From Poa pratensis (Eukaryota > Streptophyta > Magnoliopsida > Poales > Poaceae): 64,000 bases of DNA. The notes under the pieces were generated by a model. It searched no databases. It had not been told where the DNA came from and saw only the letters and a program-made list of their open reading frames with translations. Positions 32,355 through 44,895 of this stretch are shown piece after piece; the stretch's first letter is position 1, and each line of letters begins with the position of its first letter. The position numbers and the translations under genes were made by a program. The stretch lies in NCBI GenBank assembly GCA_947311845.1, contig CAMZMU010000049.1:3283368-3347367 (forward strand), given 5' to 3'.

Positions 32355-35300
32355 CAACACATGGTTGAATTTTCTTAAGAGAGGCCACTCTCATCAACAG
32401 AAACATGACCAACTTGGAGGCGGCAGTGGGTCTTATGATGAAGTATGTCACTATTTAGTAGCTTGTTTTATGAATGGTGCTTGTTTTCTCGGTTTTTGTT
32501 ATTAAGCTTGATAACTTCTCCATGTTGTTGCCATGTGTAAGTGGGTGAATTGATTATCTTGCAACGAACCTCCGGTTTGTTCTAGCAGCAACAGCACCAT
32601 GGGCTTTGTTATCTTGTTTGCTTGAGAGTGCACTGCAGATGGTAGCTTAGTCTTACAAACTCTGTTTGCTCTCCTAGCTTTGATCCAATCTTGTATACTG
32701 CTGATGTTATCGCGGCGGCTGTCTGCCAAAGAGTTCATGTTCCGCATGTCAGAGTAATAAGTAGCTTTACATGGAACATGGCTTTACATGTGTCATCAGT
32801 TTCATGAGTTCTGTGAAGGGGATTTTGCTGGGCAACTTTGTCAACCTGTTTCCTGACGCTCCAATAAAGTTTGTGTTGTTGGACCAAGTTTGTGGTGGTC
32901 TCCTGGATAGTTTGCCAGAGCACTATGCTGTATATGGCTTATCGGTCTCATGAGAATGAATGCGCCTGCAGGTACTATATCCTTTTGTCCTCCTTGTGTC
33001 GTGTATTCTTGGTTACTCTTTTCCTTTGCGAATTTCCGTGGCAAGCACACATCCATCAATTTTGTTCCTGTGCCACTGCCCACTGTTATGCTAGTTTCAT
33101 GGACAAACACACGTTATAATCCCTTCTCGTTTCTTGACGATTTGGATTATACCATACATGCTCACAGTTTCATTGTATACGCTTGCTATATATCACCTTC
33201 AAATTCTGATGTCGATGGTCATTTAAAGTGCTACTACTCTCTAGGAAGCTTCAGTAATTAGCATATCATTATTTTGATGTCCTTGCTCGGAGACGTTATC
33301 TGCCCAAGACCATCCTGGACTGAGTGATGATTAAATAGTGTGGTTCGCCGGCCAGCTCTCTTTCGTGGTGTCAAGCCATTTGTATATAGTTGATTTGATC
33401 TGGCACAAACAGTATGTGTGATCTTGTTAAATGTGCAGTGTAATTTTCTTCTAATCGGTAGCAGTGCACTAGTATCTAGCACAAAAGGTAGTAGTATGCC
33501 TTGACAAGTCATACCTGAAACAATGCTACACCGTTGTTGATGGAGAACTCATGAATTTTATGCAGTGAAATGTTATGTATTTTCCAATCAAGATCAAGAT
33601 GTCATTCTACTAAAGTACATGGGTCTTTCTCAGTAGTACCAGCACTAGCAATATTCTGCAGTTTCTGTATTTTCAGTGGTTACTGAATACAGTACCCCTC
33701 ATTGTTCGTGTTTGGAGTTTCTCAATCAGCAATTGCCTACATATGTTTGAATTATGTTACTGTTAGATCTTCTTAGCAAGCACCGTTACCAAAGAGTGTA
33801 ACATATGAACTGAATCTTGAGCTATACGATCAGGGAACTAACTTCTGAAATTGTATGATTTTCCTGACCGCATGGGGATCTCATATAGCTTTTGTTGCTA
33901 CAGTAGCTTCGCAAAACAGTTAGGTGTTAGTTCTTTATCTGTTGCATTTTTTTGGCCTACAGTGCACATAATAATAGACAGGAATGTCCATGTAGTGAGA
34001 TGAAGATGTCCATATATTTGGTCACAAAATGCAAAGCTACAGTGATCATTGCAAATGCTTTGTTATTATATCATAATTTCAATACTGGTTGCACAGATTT
34101 TCCTTCTTAGACAAGAACTTTTGGTCAAATGCATCAGCACATATTTCTCTGTTCTTTCTGTATATGGCTCTATTCCAAGTTGTTGATAGCCAATTATATG
34201 ACACACATTTATTGTTTCACATTGGTAGAGAATTGCATGTTGAGTATGTTGAATAGCAGGATGGCACTCTATCAACAGGAAAGAGGATCAATTGGGCAAC
34301 ATGGGCCTTGTGATTAAACATACACTAGCTACTAGTTGCTTTTGCAGATTAAAGGCATTTCTGTTTCTTGATACACATTGTTAATGTATCCAACTCGCGT
34401 ACCTGCAGTACATCTTGAGGAAACAAGGTGGATCAATCTTCAGCAGGCTTTAGCTGCAACTGGAACATCTTCCCGTCAGGCGTTTGGATTTGCCTCCTTC
34501 TGTTTGTAGGCTTAGACCTGCAGATTCAAGAATGATATGGCAAATGAGTGTATCCAAGGCTCTAGCAAAGAGTGGCATCTCATAACCGATGGTCCTCTAT
34601 CCCAGCTTCGCAACAAGACTCGTTCGGATGAATGCAGTAATTCTCTTACTGGTTGTCTCCATGAGTTGGCAGCAAACTGACATATAATAGATACGGGCTA
34701 CAGAGTATAATTGGTGCAAATAAAACTGTTTACTATAGGAAATTAATATTTCCAGTCATGCTTAAATGGCTGAATGGATTACATGTAATGAACCTCCAAT
34801 TTTTGCAGTATCAGTAAGACAGTAACCATGTGGTCCATTGCTTAATTTTATTCAGATGCATCTGAAGATAGTAATTTTGTCTTCCCATGTTGAAACTCTA
34901 CAGTTTGCTCTCTCAGCTTTCATCCAATCTTTAAATTCCTCCTTCACAACTGGTACCATTGATAAGCAAGAGGATGGGGGCACGTCTTCAGCTAGTGGGA
35001 CAGTTTGGGACATAACAAGCATATACTAGTCAATGCCCGGTCAAATAATGTGTCTAATTAAGATTGTTTCTAAATTTTCAGAATGGTTTCACAGATTGTC
35101 CTTACTTCGGCAGTATCATGTACTCAAAGGCATCAACACATATCTCCATGTATGTACGCACCGACACAAATGGAAGAGGTATGGCTCTAATACAAATGCC
35201 TGATAGCTAATGAACCCTTTTCTTTGACGGGTGGTAGCTAATTAACCTTCTTCCTTCATGGGCAGAACTAATTGTCGTGTGCCTTAGGAAGTGTTCAACA

Positions 35301-36153
35301 TATCCAAAACTGTCACACATTACAGCACCGGTTCAGTACACAGAGAGAGCACGGGATAATCACCACGTACGTGTGCTGCCATTCGTTTACTTATAACGTG
35401 ATAAATATGAAAAATACAACCCATGATCACCGAGCAATGATGAGAAAAATCACCAAGCATCACTCCTGGGGAAGCATCACAACCTAACTGAAAGTGCTTC
35501 TGTTACACCGAGGAACACGAGTGTAGTAACTTCTTTTTCAAATGAAAGAAGAGCTTTCTAGACCCACATTTTCTAATCCAAGGGAAGCTAACAGCCAAAC
35601 ACAATACGGGATCTGAACATACATGGACCCAGCTCGGTTCCTATAGTAAATCGTGAGCAAACTTCAGCAGAAATGCATGTTTGGCGGCAGTCAGAGGTAT
35701 CCAAGGTTTCGGCAGTCCTATATCCCAAGGAAAGCAGTTTATCAAGAGGCCATTACGGGTGACAGGCCGGTGAGCGCAAACTGGCGATCATAGTGCGTCA
35801 CGTTTGAGGTCTCTTCCATACGTTTGAGCAGTATACTGTATATCTAGTATATGGCGAGTTTCAGGGTTCAGACAACCATTTGAGGTCTGTTCCAGTGCAG
35901 GTGCAGTGGTCGATGGCTGAGGATTTTGCAGGGCATCGTGTACTAGCAAGGATTCAGTGGGCAAGAAAAGAGCACCAACAAGTTCAGTTCAGAGCTGACG
36001 TGCTTCTCGTCTCCGACCCCACCTGTCGGCGACTCACCACGTGGAGCTGGTCGAGCCGAACCATCGCAAGACACAGCCACCATCCAATTTCCGTCCTTAA
36101 AAAAATCCCCACCCCAAACCCTCGCCGCCGCCTCCACCGACCAACCGACGACC
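32355..36153. other. F2-F3 intergenic DNA, part of the duplicated array
   Basis: Non-coding. 32870-33270 is one of three copies of an intergenic block also present at 42775-43128 and 49830-50160 (shared 'ttcttggttactcttttcc'-like and 'gacgatttgga' text). 34800-34890 carries the 'gtaaccatgtggtccattg' block. 36017-36041 has the CCACCTGTCGG leader motif of F3. Confidence 0.6.
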
Positions 36154-37221
36154 ATGCTGCCGCCGCTGCCGGAAGAGCTTCTCGAGGAGATCTTCCTCCG
36201 CCTCCCCTCGGACGAGCCGGCGTGCCTCGTGCGCGCCTCGCTGGCCAGCAAGCTCTGGCTCGACCTCCTCACCGGCCCTGCCTTCCGCAGCAGGTACGGC
36301 GAGCTCCACGACGCTCCTCCAATGCTGGGCTTCCTTCTCTCCTGGCTCTCGTACAAGGACAAGGACAAACACCCCGCCCCACATTTCGTTTCCACCGCGA
36401 AATTCGGCGCACACAAATCCGATTGGGGGCAGAGGAAGGCATGCGACTCGCTGGACTGCCGCCATGGCCGAGTTCTCCTGGCAGATAAATATGCGGGATT
36501 CACGAAGCTCGCCGTCTGGGACCCGATGACGGGCTGTCGGAGAGAACTGAAGCCGCCCCGCGAATGCCTGGGCCTCGGGGCTGCGGTGCTCTGCGCCGTC
36601 ACCGGGTGCGACCACCGCGCCTGTCATCGGGGCCCCTTCCGGGTGCTCTTGTTTGGGCTGAGCAGGAATGATGATGAACAACATTTTGCACACGTGTGGG
36701 TTTGCTCCTCGGAGACGGAAGAATGGAGCGAGCCGTGCTCTCCTCTTCATCTTGGGTCTGAGGATACGTTCATCCAGCCAATGCCCTCTCTCCTCCTCCA
36801 AAACGCAATTTACCACAAGATTTATTATCCTGATCACATAGCAATTCTCAAGTATGACATTGGTTCTAATTGCATGTCACTGCTTGATGGGCCTCCTTTG
36901 GCGGGGGGTGTGTCTGCTAGTTCGGCTATCCTCATGGCAATGGATGATGATAGTCTAGGGTTCACATATTTTGATTGCTTAACCCTCTATCGATGGTCAA
37001 GGCAGATACGTTTTGATGGAGTCGCCACATGGACTCAACATAGCATTGTGGATCTTAAGGATTTTCCCCTGTTTCAAAACCCAGAGAATGAATTGAGGCT
37101 GATTGGATTTAAGGAGGGTAGTGGTATCGTCTTCGTGTCCACAGACCTTGGTATTTACGAGATTAATCTCAAGACACTTGAGTGGAAGAAGCTATGGAAG
37201 AGGGGGAAATCCGTGCTTTGA
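36154..37221 (+). CDS. F3: F-box/beta-propeller protein, C-terminus cut by a frameshift
   Basis: ATG at 36154 gives MLPPLPEELLEEIFLRLPSD, then 355 residues to TGA at 37219. F-box at about 3-45, then a probable beta-propeller with SLDCRHGRVLL, VTGCDHRACHRGPFRVLLFG, ILKYDIGSNCMSLLDG and LGIYEINLKTLEWKK. Relatives continue LWKxxxIRxLIPYMSFYNPP. Here one base missing near 37203 turns this into LWKRGKSVL-stop, losing about 16 residues and the spliced tail. The donor at 37251/37252 and a would-be exon 2 (37500-37534, E-R-T-T-T-P-R-K-A-A-H-stop) are still present. The protein may still fold because only the end of the last propeller blade is affected. Intact members of the family bind SKP1 through the F-box and recruit unknown substrates. 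Confidence 0.75.
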   Translation: MLPPLPEELLEEIFLRLPSDEPACLVRASLASKLWLDLLTGPAFRSRYGELHDAPPMLGFLLSWLSYKDKDKHPAPHFVSTAKFGAHKSDWGQRKACDSLDCRHGRVLLADKYAGFTKLAVWDPMTGCRRELKPPRECLGLGAAVLCAVTGCDHRACHRGPFRVLLFGLSRNDDEQHFAHVWVCSSETEEWSEPCSPLHLGSEDTFIQPMPSLLLQNAIYHKIYYPDHIAILKYDIGSNCMSLLDGPPLAGGVSASSAILMAMDDDSLGFTYFDCLTLYRWSRQIRFDGVATWTQHSIVDLKDFPLFQNPENELRLIGFKEGSGIVFVSTDLGIYEINLKTLEWKKLWKRGKSVL

Positions 37222-37251
37222 TTCCGTACATGTCTTTTTACAATCCGCCAG

Positions 37252-39401
37252 GTATATGTAATCTACTTTGTATTGTGATTTGAGGACAATTCTCATCTTA
37301 TAAGATAGTAAATTTTTAATCAGATCGAAAGTTATATGCGGTGTTTCAATTTGTGATAGTATATGTGCTTGAGCAGATTTTTAGTGCTATATGCACTTGA
37401 ATGTTACACCTAGTAATGAATATGCCTACTTAATTGGAAATTTTAGATAGTATCATGTCATCTCCTTTTTGTATCACACTGATAAATCTATACCTGCAGA
37501 GAGAACGACCACCCCTCGTAAGGCGGCGCACTGACAACTCAAGGTTGAAATATTTTAATGGCAAGAGGCTACTTTCATCAACAAGAAAAGACGAGCTTGG
37601 AGGTGACACTGATGTTATGATGAATAAAAATCTCTATTTAGTAGCTGGTTTTGGTGAATTGGTGTTTGTTTTCTCGTATTGTTGCTGGTATAAGTAATCG
37701 GGTGAATGGATTATCTTTAGTAACCTCTAATTTCTAGCAGCAGCAACAACACTAACCTTTATTTTGATTGAAAAAGCATATGCAGACAATACCTTAAGTC
37801 TTCCCATTTTTAAAACTCTTCTACAGTTTACGCACCTAGCTTTGATCCATATCTGATTTCATCTCCCAAAAGAGGTACCATTAACGAGCTGATGATGAGG
37901 GCATGTCCAAAGCTTGTGGTTTTTGTCGCCCAATAAATGGTGATGGTCTTTTGCTGCCTTGCTGATATGTCTGATTTAATCTTCTAAATTTAAGTTGTGC
38001 TAGATGTCAAGTGCTTATGTTACTGTTATAACATTAACGAAGAGTATAACATGTGAACTGAAATCTTGAGCTATAAGATCAGGCAACTAACATTCTGTTT
38101 TTGACTGCATGGAGATCTCATAGAGCTTTATTTTCTACAGTAGCTCTCCAAAACAGTTAGGTATTAGTTCTTTATCTGTTGCATTTTTTGGCCTACAGTG
38201 CACATAATAATATAGTCTGAAATGTCCATGTAGTGAGATGAAGATGGTCACATGTTTGGTCAGAATGCAAGGCTATAGGGATCATTGCAACTGCTTTGGT
38301 ATTTCATAATTTCCATACTCCTTAGACAAGATCTTTTAGTCAAATGCATCAACGCACATTTCTCTGTTGTTTTTTCTGTATATGGCTCTGTTCCAAGTTG
38401 CTGATAGCTAATCAAATTTGTTTGTCATTCAAGGGCGAAACAATTTCCTTCCGAGTTGGCTGATTCTTATATTTTCATAAACTGTCCTATCTTTCAGACT
38501 TTCTCCATTTCTCGGTGTTCATAATGTGGGCAAATTTGTTAATTTGCGGTATATATTTGGATTTTATTATTCCACATTGGTAGAGAATTGCTTCTTGAGC
38601 ATGTTGGATAGCAGGATGGAACTCTATTCAAGAGGAAAGATGATCACTGGGGCAACATGAGCCTTGTGATAGCCATGTCACTAGGTACTAGGTGTTTTAC
38701 ACATTAAGGGCATTTATGTTTCTAGATACACAGGTATTGCTCGGTAACTGCAGTAAATCTTGGGGAAACAAACTGGAGCAATATTCAGCAATATGCTGCT
38801 GGCCGTACAGATGCATATCTCAGAAAGGAGATTGGGATGGTAGAAAATCGTACGGCAAGTTTAGGTTCAGAAACAGTTGGAGGTCTCTCTAATCTTCCCG
38901 GTGACGATTGTTTGTCCTTTTACAGATGTTGCGAGATTCGGTCGGTGTAGTATCGTCGGGCTTCAGATGCTACACTGCAGAGCGCAGAGTACAGAGCTTC
39001 AGTGACGGAGAACAGATTTCAGTTCAGAATCGTGTCGGCGCTGGAAGAAACCGCTCAGCCCACTCTCACTCTTTCTCCGGTCCCACCTGTCGGCAACTCA
39101 CCACGCAGAGCACAAAGACACCGGGTACAGTCAAAAGAAACTCCAATCGCGAAGGAACCCAGAAGCTGGCCGGGACTCGTCACCCCGCACTCGCCCGCCC
39201 ACCCCCGCCGCCGCCGGATTCCGCCAGTCTACCGCCCGATCCTGCCAGTCCGGCCTGATTTCTGCCCCGCCCCTACCAAGGTCGGCGACCTCGAGCTCCT
39301 CCGCACCAAGACCTCGGCAGCAACCTCCCTCATCGGAGCACACATTCCTTCCACCCCGCCCAGCGCCTCAAAAATCCCCACACCCCCACACCCTACCGAC
39401 C
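37252..39401. other. F3 intron/3' region and F3-F4 intergenic DNA
   Basis: Contains the now unused F3 intron and terminal exon (to 37534), then duplicated intergenic text: 37760-38700 resembles 33740-34330 and 44580-44890 ('ttagttctttatctgttgcat', 'gtgcacataataata'). 39082-39105 carries CCCACCTGTCGGCAACTC ahead of F4. 39177-39235 resembles 62378-62430 near the LINE. Confidence 0.55.
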
Positions 39402-40730
39402 ATGTCGTCGACGCCGCCGCCGCCGGAACCGGAACCGGTACCGACGCTGCCGGACGAGCTTCTGGAGGAGGTCTTCCTCCGCCTCCCGCCGGACGAGCCC
39501 GCGTGCCTCGTGCGCGCCTCCCTCTCCAGCAAGCTCTGGCTCGGCCTCCTCACCGGCCCTGCCTTCCGTGGCCGGTACAGCGAGCACCACGGCGCACCCC
39601 CCATGCTCGGCTTCTTCTACTGCCGGCTCCCGTACTCCAAATCGGTGGCAAAAGAAACCGAGCCACTCTTCATCTCCACCACGAAGTTCCAGGCGCGCAT
39701 CTCCTCGGAAGCCCAAGGCTTGAGGTCCTATGGATGCAACGCGCTGGACTGCCGCCATGGCCGGGTTGTCCTCGGGGATACGCTTGGTAATCCAGACGCG
39801 CTCGCGAAGCTCACCGTCTCAGACCCCATGACGGGCAGATGGTGGGACATGGGCGCCCCCGCACCGGTGGAGAGCTATGGGGCCGCAGTGGTCTGCGCCG
39901 TCACAGGCTGCGACCACCTCGCGTGTCATGATGGCCCTTTCCGGGTCGTCTTTGTCAGCCTGAAATATGGTTTTGTTGGTGGTACTGCAAGCGTGTGGCT
40001 GTCCTCGCCGGAGCCGTCTTCTGATCTTCAGCTCGCCGAGTGGGGCAAAGTGGTCTCTGGTGTTCATATACCCGACGATCCATTCATCAAGCGGAGGTGC
40101 CCTGTCCTCATCGATGACGCTCTTCACTTCATGCTTGTGTACACTGATGATGAGGATGATGAAGATCATGTTGGAATTCTCAAATACAACTTGAGCTCTA
40201 ATTACCTATCACTGATTGATGCCCCTTTAGGCGTGTTTGGTGCTTCCGATGCCACTATCCTCATGGCAATGGAGGATGGCACTTTGGGGTTTGCATATGT
40301 GAACAGGTTAACCCTCTACGTGTGGTCAAGAGAGTTGGGTTCCGATGGAGAAGCGTCCTGGACTGAATGGAAAGTAATCAATCTCGGGAACTTTTACCCT
40401 TTCTAAATCTAAAGTGTAGACATACATTGGTTGGATCTGTGGAGGGCCGCGATATCATTTTCGTGAACACGGAACTTGGAATCTACGAGATTAACCTCAA
40501 GATGCTACAGTGGAAGAAGATCTGGAAGAGAGAACAAATCCGTACTTTGGTTCCATACATGAGTGTTTACAATCAGGCGAGAAGGTATATCTTTTCTCAT
40601 TTCTATTTTGATTCGGGAACAACTCTTAAGTAATAATACACTAGTCAGTGCACCAAAAAATGATTGAGTGTTTTAATCATATCGAAAGTAGTATATGATG
40701 CAAATCTTTGTTTGCAGAACTGTGATGTGA
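39402..40730 (+). pseudogene. F4: F-box/beta-propeller gene broken in its last quarter
   Basis: ATG at 39402 gives MSSTPPPPEPEPVPTLPDEL, with F-box at about 14-56, then NALDCRHGRVVLGD, VTGCDHLACHDGPFRVVFVS and GILKYNLSSNYLSLID. One base is missing near 40385 (AAT CTC [A]GG GAA), so the frame ends at 40404-40406 after 334 residues. The lost end (HTLVGSVEGRDIIFV, LGIYEINLKMLQWKKIW) is open in another frame to the donor at 40584/40585. Exon 2 at 40718-40730 would add R-T-V-M-stop. The intron is 133 bp, as in F6-F8. A 334-residue product would lack the last propeller blade, so I treat it as a recent pseudogene. Confidence 0.75.
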
Positions 40731-43134
40731 CACATTGACAACATATGGTTGAAGATGCTTAGGGCAAGAGAAAAGATGACCAACTGCATCTGGGTCTTCT
40801 GATCACCGATCATTTGTGTTAGTATTCACTATCCAGTAGCTGTTTTGGCACAGTGGTGCTTGTTTATCACAGTAGTGTTGGATTTTCACTATTGACTGTA
40901 AGCTTTATAATATATCCATGTTGTCGTGCTTGGGTGACTGGATTACATGTAATGAACCTCCAATTTGTAGTAGCAGTAACCATGTGGTCCATTGCTTAAT
41001 TTTCTTGAAAATACATCTGAAGATAGTACTTAGTCTTCCCATCTTGAAACTCTATAGTTTGGTGTCCCAGCTTTGATCCAATCTCTAAATTCATCTCCCG
41101 ATATGAGGTACCATTGATGAGCAGATGATGTGGGCATGTCCTGTTGGACAATTTGGGACATGCCAAGCATATAGTAGTCAATGCCTCAGCAAATAATACG
41201 CCTAGTTTAGATTGTTTCTTACAAAAAAATTAACAAGGGATGTATTTCTGAAAATTGGGTTCTCTCTCACAATCATGGCAACCATTTACTCCGTCAGATA
41301 GTGGTCCTGGAGTATATACATACACTGCTGAAAACCAGTTACTTGAGTACAGTTAGAAGGCTTTTGTCCGGAAGCTTCATAATTTACCCATGTTGTTTCC
41401 ATGTGTAAGGGGTGAATGGATTATCTTGTGATGAACCTTCAGTTTTTTGGAGCAGCAACAACCATCTTCTACGATTTTAGTTTGCTTGAAAGTGCATTGC
41501 AGTTGCAGATATCATCTTAATTCTCTTTGCTCGTTCCTAGCTTTGATTCTATATCTAGATTCATATCCCAAAATATGTATGATTGATGAGTAGATGATGA
41601 TGTCAAGTCTAGAACTAGTGGTTTATGCATGCTGGCTTCCTAATGTCTTCTTTAGTCTTGTGGATTTATGTAGTGCTACATGTCAAGTGCTAATGTTGCT
41701 ACTGTTCTGTTTAGCAAGCAGTGTTAATGAATAGTTTAAACTTAAATCTTGAGCTACAAGTTCAGGTCGCTGACAGTCTGATAGCTATGTTTGCTCACAG
41801 AGTGCAACGCTATAGTGATCCTACAAATGCTTTGTTCATCATAATTCCTAGGCTAGTTTCACATATTTTCCTTATCTATACAAGATCCTATACTCAATAG
41901 GTTCAACATATTTATCTATGCTTTTTGTACCTGTATATGAAGAGGTTCAACAAATTATCCTGTTGTAAAGCTTCCCAGTATTTTTGCAGCAGGATCCATT
42001 GCCAAGCTACAAAAAATTGTTCTTAAGTTTTTACGCTATGTTGAAGCTGAGTCTGTGAGAGCAGCCAACATGCATCCCAACCACCCCTGCTCTACTTTTT
42101 GAGAGAACTGATGAAGGAGATGGTTCTTGGTTACCATGTGATTGGCTCTCCAGGGGCAGCAGCAGAGTCTGAAGTCAGCTTGCCATGGCAATTCAGGCAG
42201 CTCTGAAGCTCTTGTCTTTCTACTGTTGCTTCATAACTTTTTTAGATTTATTTATGTAGCACCATATCCAGTTAACATGCCACTGTGATACCAAGATAAC
42301 CTATGATTTCTCCTTCGTGATGTATGTCTTGTACTTGGTCAACTATTAATTGCACATCGTTATTTGTTTTTAGCTGCTCTGTAGCAATGTTTATGTGGCA
42401 TGTAGTAAGTTTCCTTTCAGTCAATGTAATAGTATGCCTGTTTTTTTAAGCAATACCAGTTTATGTAATAATGCTTTTCCCGGCAAACTGAAGCTTTGCT
42501 CTTGGTTTTGTGAAAAGGTGTTCAGTCCATGTTCTGTATGTCAGTTTGCTGAGAAGCTTCTCCATGGAACTGAATTTTTGTCAGACTTTTTTCTCCCCCC
42601 TTTTAATCCTGATTGAGTCATGCATTCTTGGTTAATTGTTTTCTTCACCAATTCTTTCTGGAAGCTAGAAATCAAGCAAGCTCCTTACCACCTTTATGCT
42701 AGTGTCTTGGACTAAACACACTTTGTAAGCCCTTTTCAATTTCTTGACGATTTGGATGTTGTCATATATGCTTACGTGGTGGTCTCCTGGATAGTTTGCC
42801 ACAGCACTATGCTGTACATGTCTTATTGGTCTCATGAGAATGAATGCTGCCTCCCGGTACTATATCCTTCTATCCTCGTGTTGTGCATTCTTGGTTATTC
42901 TTTTCCATTGCCAATTTCTATGGCAAGCTAGACATCCATCAAGGAAGCTCATGTGCCACTGTTATGCTAGTTTCATGGACTAAACACATTGATAAGCCCT
43001 TGCTTACAGTTTAATGTATACACTTGTATATATCAGCGTCAAAGTCTGATGTCGCAGGTCCATTTGCAGTGCTACTCTCCAGGAAGCTTCACTAATTAGC
43101 AGATCATTGTTTTGATGACATGACTCTGAGACTT
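40731..43134. other. F4-F5 intergenic DNA, part of the duplicated array
   Basis: Non-coding. 40969-41040 carries the 'gtaaccatgtggtccattg' block. 42775-43128 is a copy of the intergenic block found at 32870-33270 and 49830-50160, and it runs directly into the truncated F5. Confidence 0.55.
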
Positions 43135-44368
43135 TCATGGATCTCCCCCCATGTTGGGCTTCCTTCTCTCCTTCGACGAGAAACACCCGCCCCGCATTTC
43201 GTCTCCACCGTGAAATTTGCCGTGCGCATCCCCGACAAATCCGATTGGGGGCAGAGGAAATACATCTCGCTGGACTGCCGCCATGGCAGGGTTCTCCTTG
43301 AGGATGTTTCTGCGGGACCCAAGACGTTCTCCGTTTGGGACCCGATGACGGGCTGCCAGAGGGAGCTGGGCGCGCCCGACAAATTCTTCTACCTCGGGGC
43401 TGCGGTGCTCTGCGCCGTCACCGGGTGCCACCACCGCGCTTGTCATCGGGCCCCCTTCCGGGTGCTCTTGTTTGGGCTGAGCTTGAATGATGGTGCAGGA
43501 GGTGCTGCACATGCTCGGCTGTACTCGTCTGGGACAGATCACTGGAGTGAGACATGCTCTGCTCTTCATCTTGCATCTCAACATGTAGTTATCGTGCCAG
43601 GGCCTCCGTCTTGTTCCAAGACGCACTTTACCACATGATTTGTTATCTTGATCACATAGCAATTCTCAAGTATGACATGGGTTGGGTTCTGATTGCATGA
43701 CATTGCTTGATGGGCCACCGTTGGCGGGGGTTGCCCCTACCCAGTTGCCTATCCTCATGACGTTGGAGGATGCTACTTTGGGGTTCGCATATTTGGATTG
43801 CTTAACTCTCTACCTACAGTCAAGGGTGATCCGTTCCGATGGAGTCGCAGCTTGGACTTTGCGTAGAGTTGTGGACCTCAAGGAACTTCTTCCCTTTCAA
43901 AAGACAAAGAAAGGGCTTAGACTTATTGGATTTAAGGAGGATAGCGATATCATTTTCATGGCCACGGACCTTGGCATCTACGAGATTAATTTTAAGAAAC
44001 TAGAGTGCAAGAAGCTATGGAAGGAAGCAAACATCCGTGCTTTGATTCCGTACATGAGTTCTATAATCTGCCAGGTATATCTATACCAATTTTCTCTTGT
44101 GATTTGAGGACAATTATCATGTAATACTATATTATTCGGTGGACCAAAAATGGTTTATATTGGATGTTATATACCATGTTTCAATCTGTGGTGATATATA
44201 TGTTTGAGCAGATTTTAAGTACTAGTTACACTTGAATTTTACACCTAATTATTATTATGCCTACTTAATTGGAAATTTTAGATGTATCATGTCATCTCCT
44301 TTTGGTATATCATTGAGAAACCTTAATTTGCAGAGAGAGCAGCCACCCCTTGTAAGGTGGCGTATTGA
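43135..44368 (+). pseudogene. F5: F-box-less remnant of the array, several frameshifts
   Basis: Homology to F3 starts abruptly at about 43137 with the PPMLGFLLS text. The F-box and start codon are gone and the upstream DNA is an intergenic block. The remaining frame reads PAPHFVSTVKFAVRIPDKSDWG, SLDCRHGRVLLED and VTGCHHRACHRAPFRVLLFG (CHH instead of CDH). Breaks: near 43180, near 43610 (one T lost), near 43681 (a 4-bp TGGG duplication) and near 44060. Exon 1 would end at 44074. Exon 2 (44334-44368) reads E-R-A-A-T-P-C-K-V-A-Y-stop. By sequence and intron length (259 bp) it is closest to F3. Confidence 0.85.
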
Positions 44369-44895
44369 CAACAGAAGGTGGAATTTTCTGAAGGGCAGGA
44401 TGCTACTCCCGTCAACAAGAAAAAATGACCAACTTGGTGATGACAGTGATGTTATGGTGTATTAAGTCACTATTTAGTAGCTTTGTTCTGGTAAAATAGG
44501 TTTAGTTTCCCGTATTTTTGCTGTTGTGAGTAATCGGGCGAATAGAGAATATTTATGAACCTCTAATTTCTAGCAGCAGCAACAACGCAAACCTTTAATT
44601 TGATTGAAAAAGCATCTGCAGACAATACTTTAGTCTTCCCATTTTAAAAAGACTTCTACAGTTTACTCACCTAGCTTTATCTGATATCTGAATTCATCTC
44701 CTAGAGGAGATACCATTAACGAGCTGATGATGAGGGCAAGAAATGGTGATGGTTTTTGCATTATGCCTTGCAGATATGTCTTGATTAATCTTCTTAATCT
44801 AAGAGTGCTACATGTCAAGTGCTTATGTTGCTGTTAGTTCTTTCTAGAAAACAAAGTTACCGAAGAGTGTAACATGTAAACTGAAATCTTGAACT
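44369..44895. other. F5 3' flank, duplicated intergenic DNA
   Basis: Matches the region after F3 (37535-38070), including 'ctctaatttctagcagcagcaacaac' and 'gtgctacatgtcaagtgctt'. Interrupted at about 44896 by the retroposon. Confidence 0.5.
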
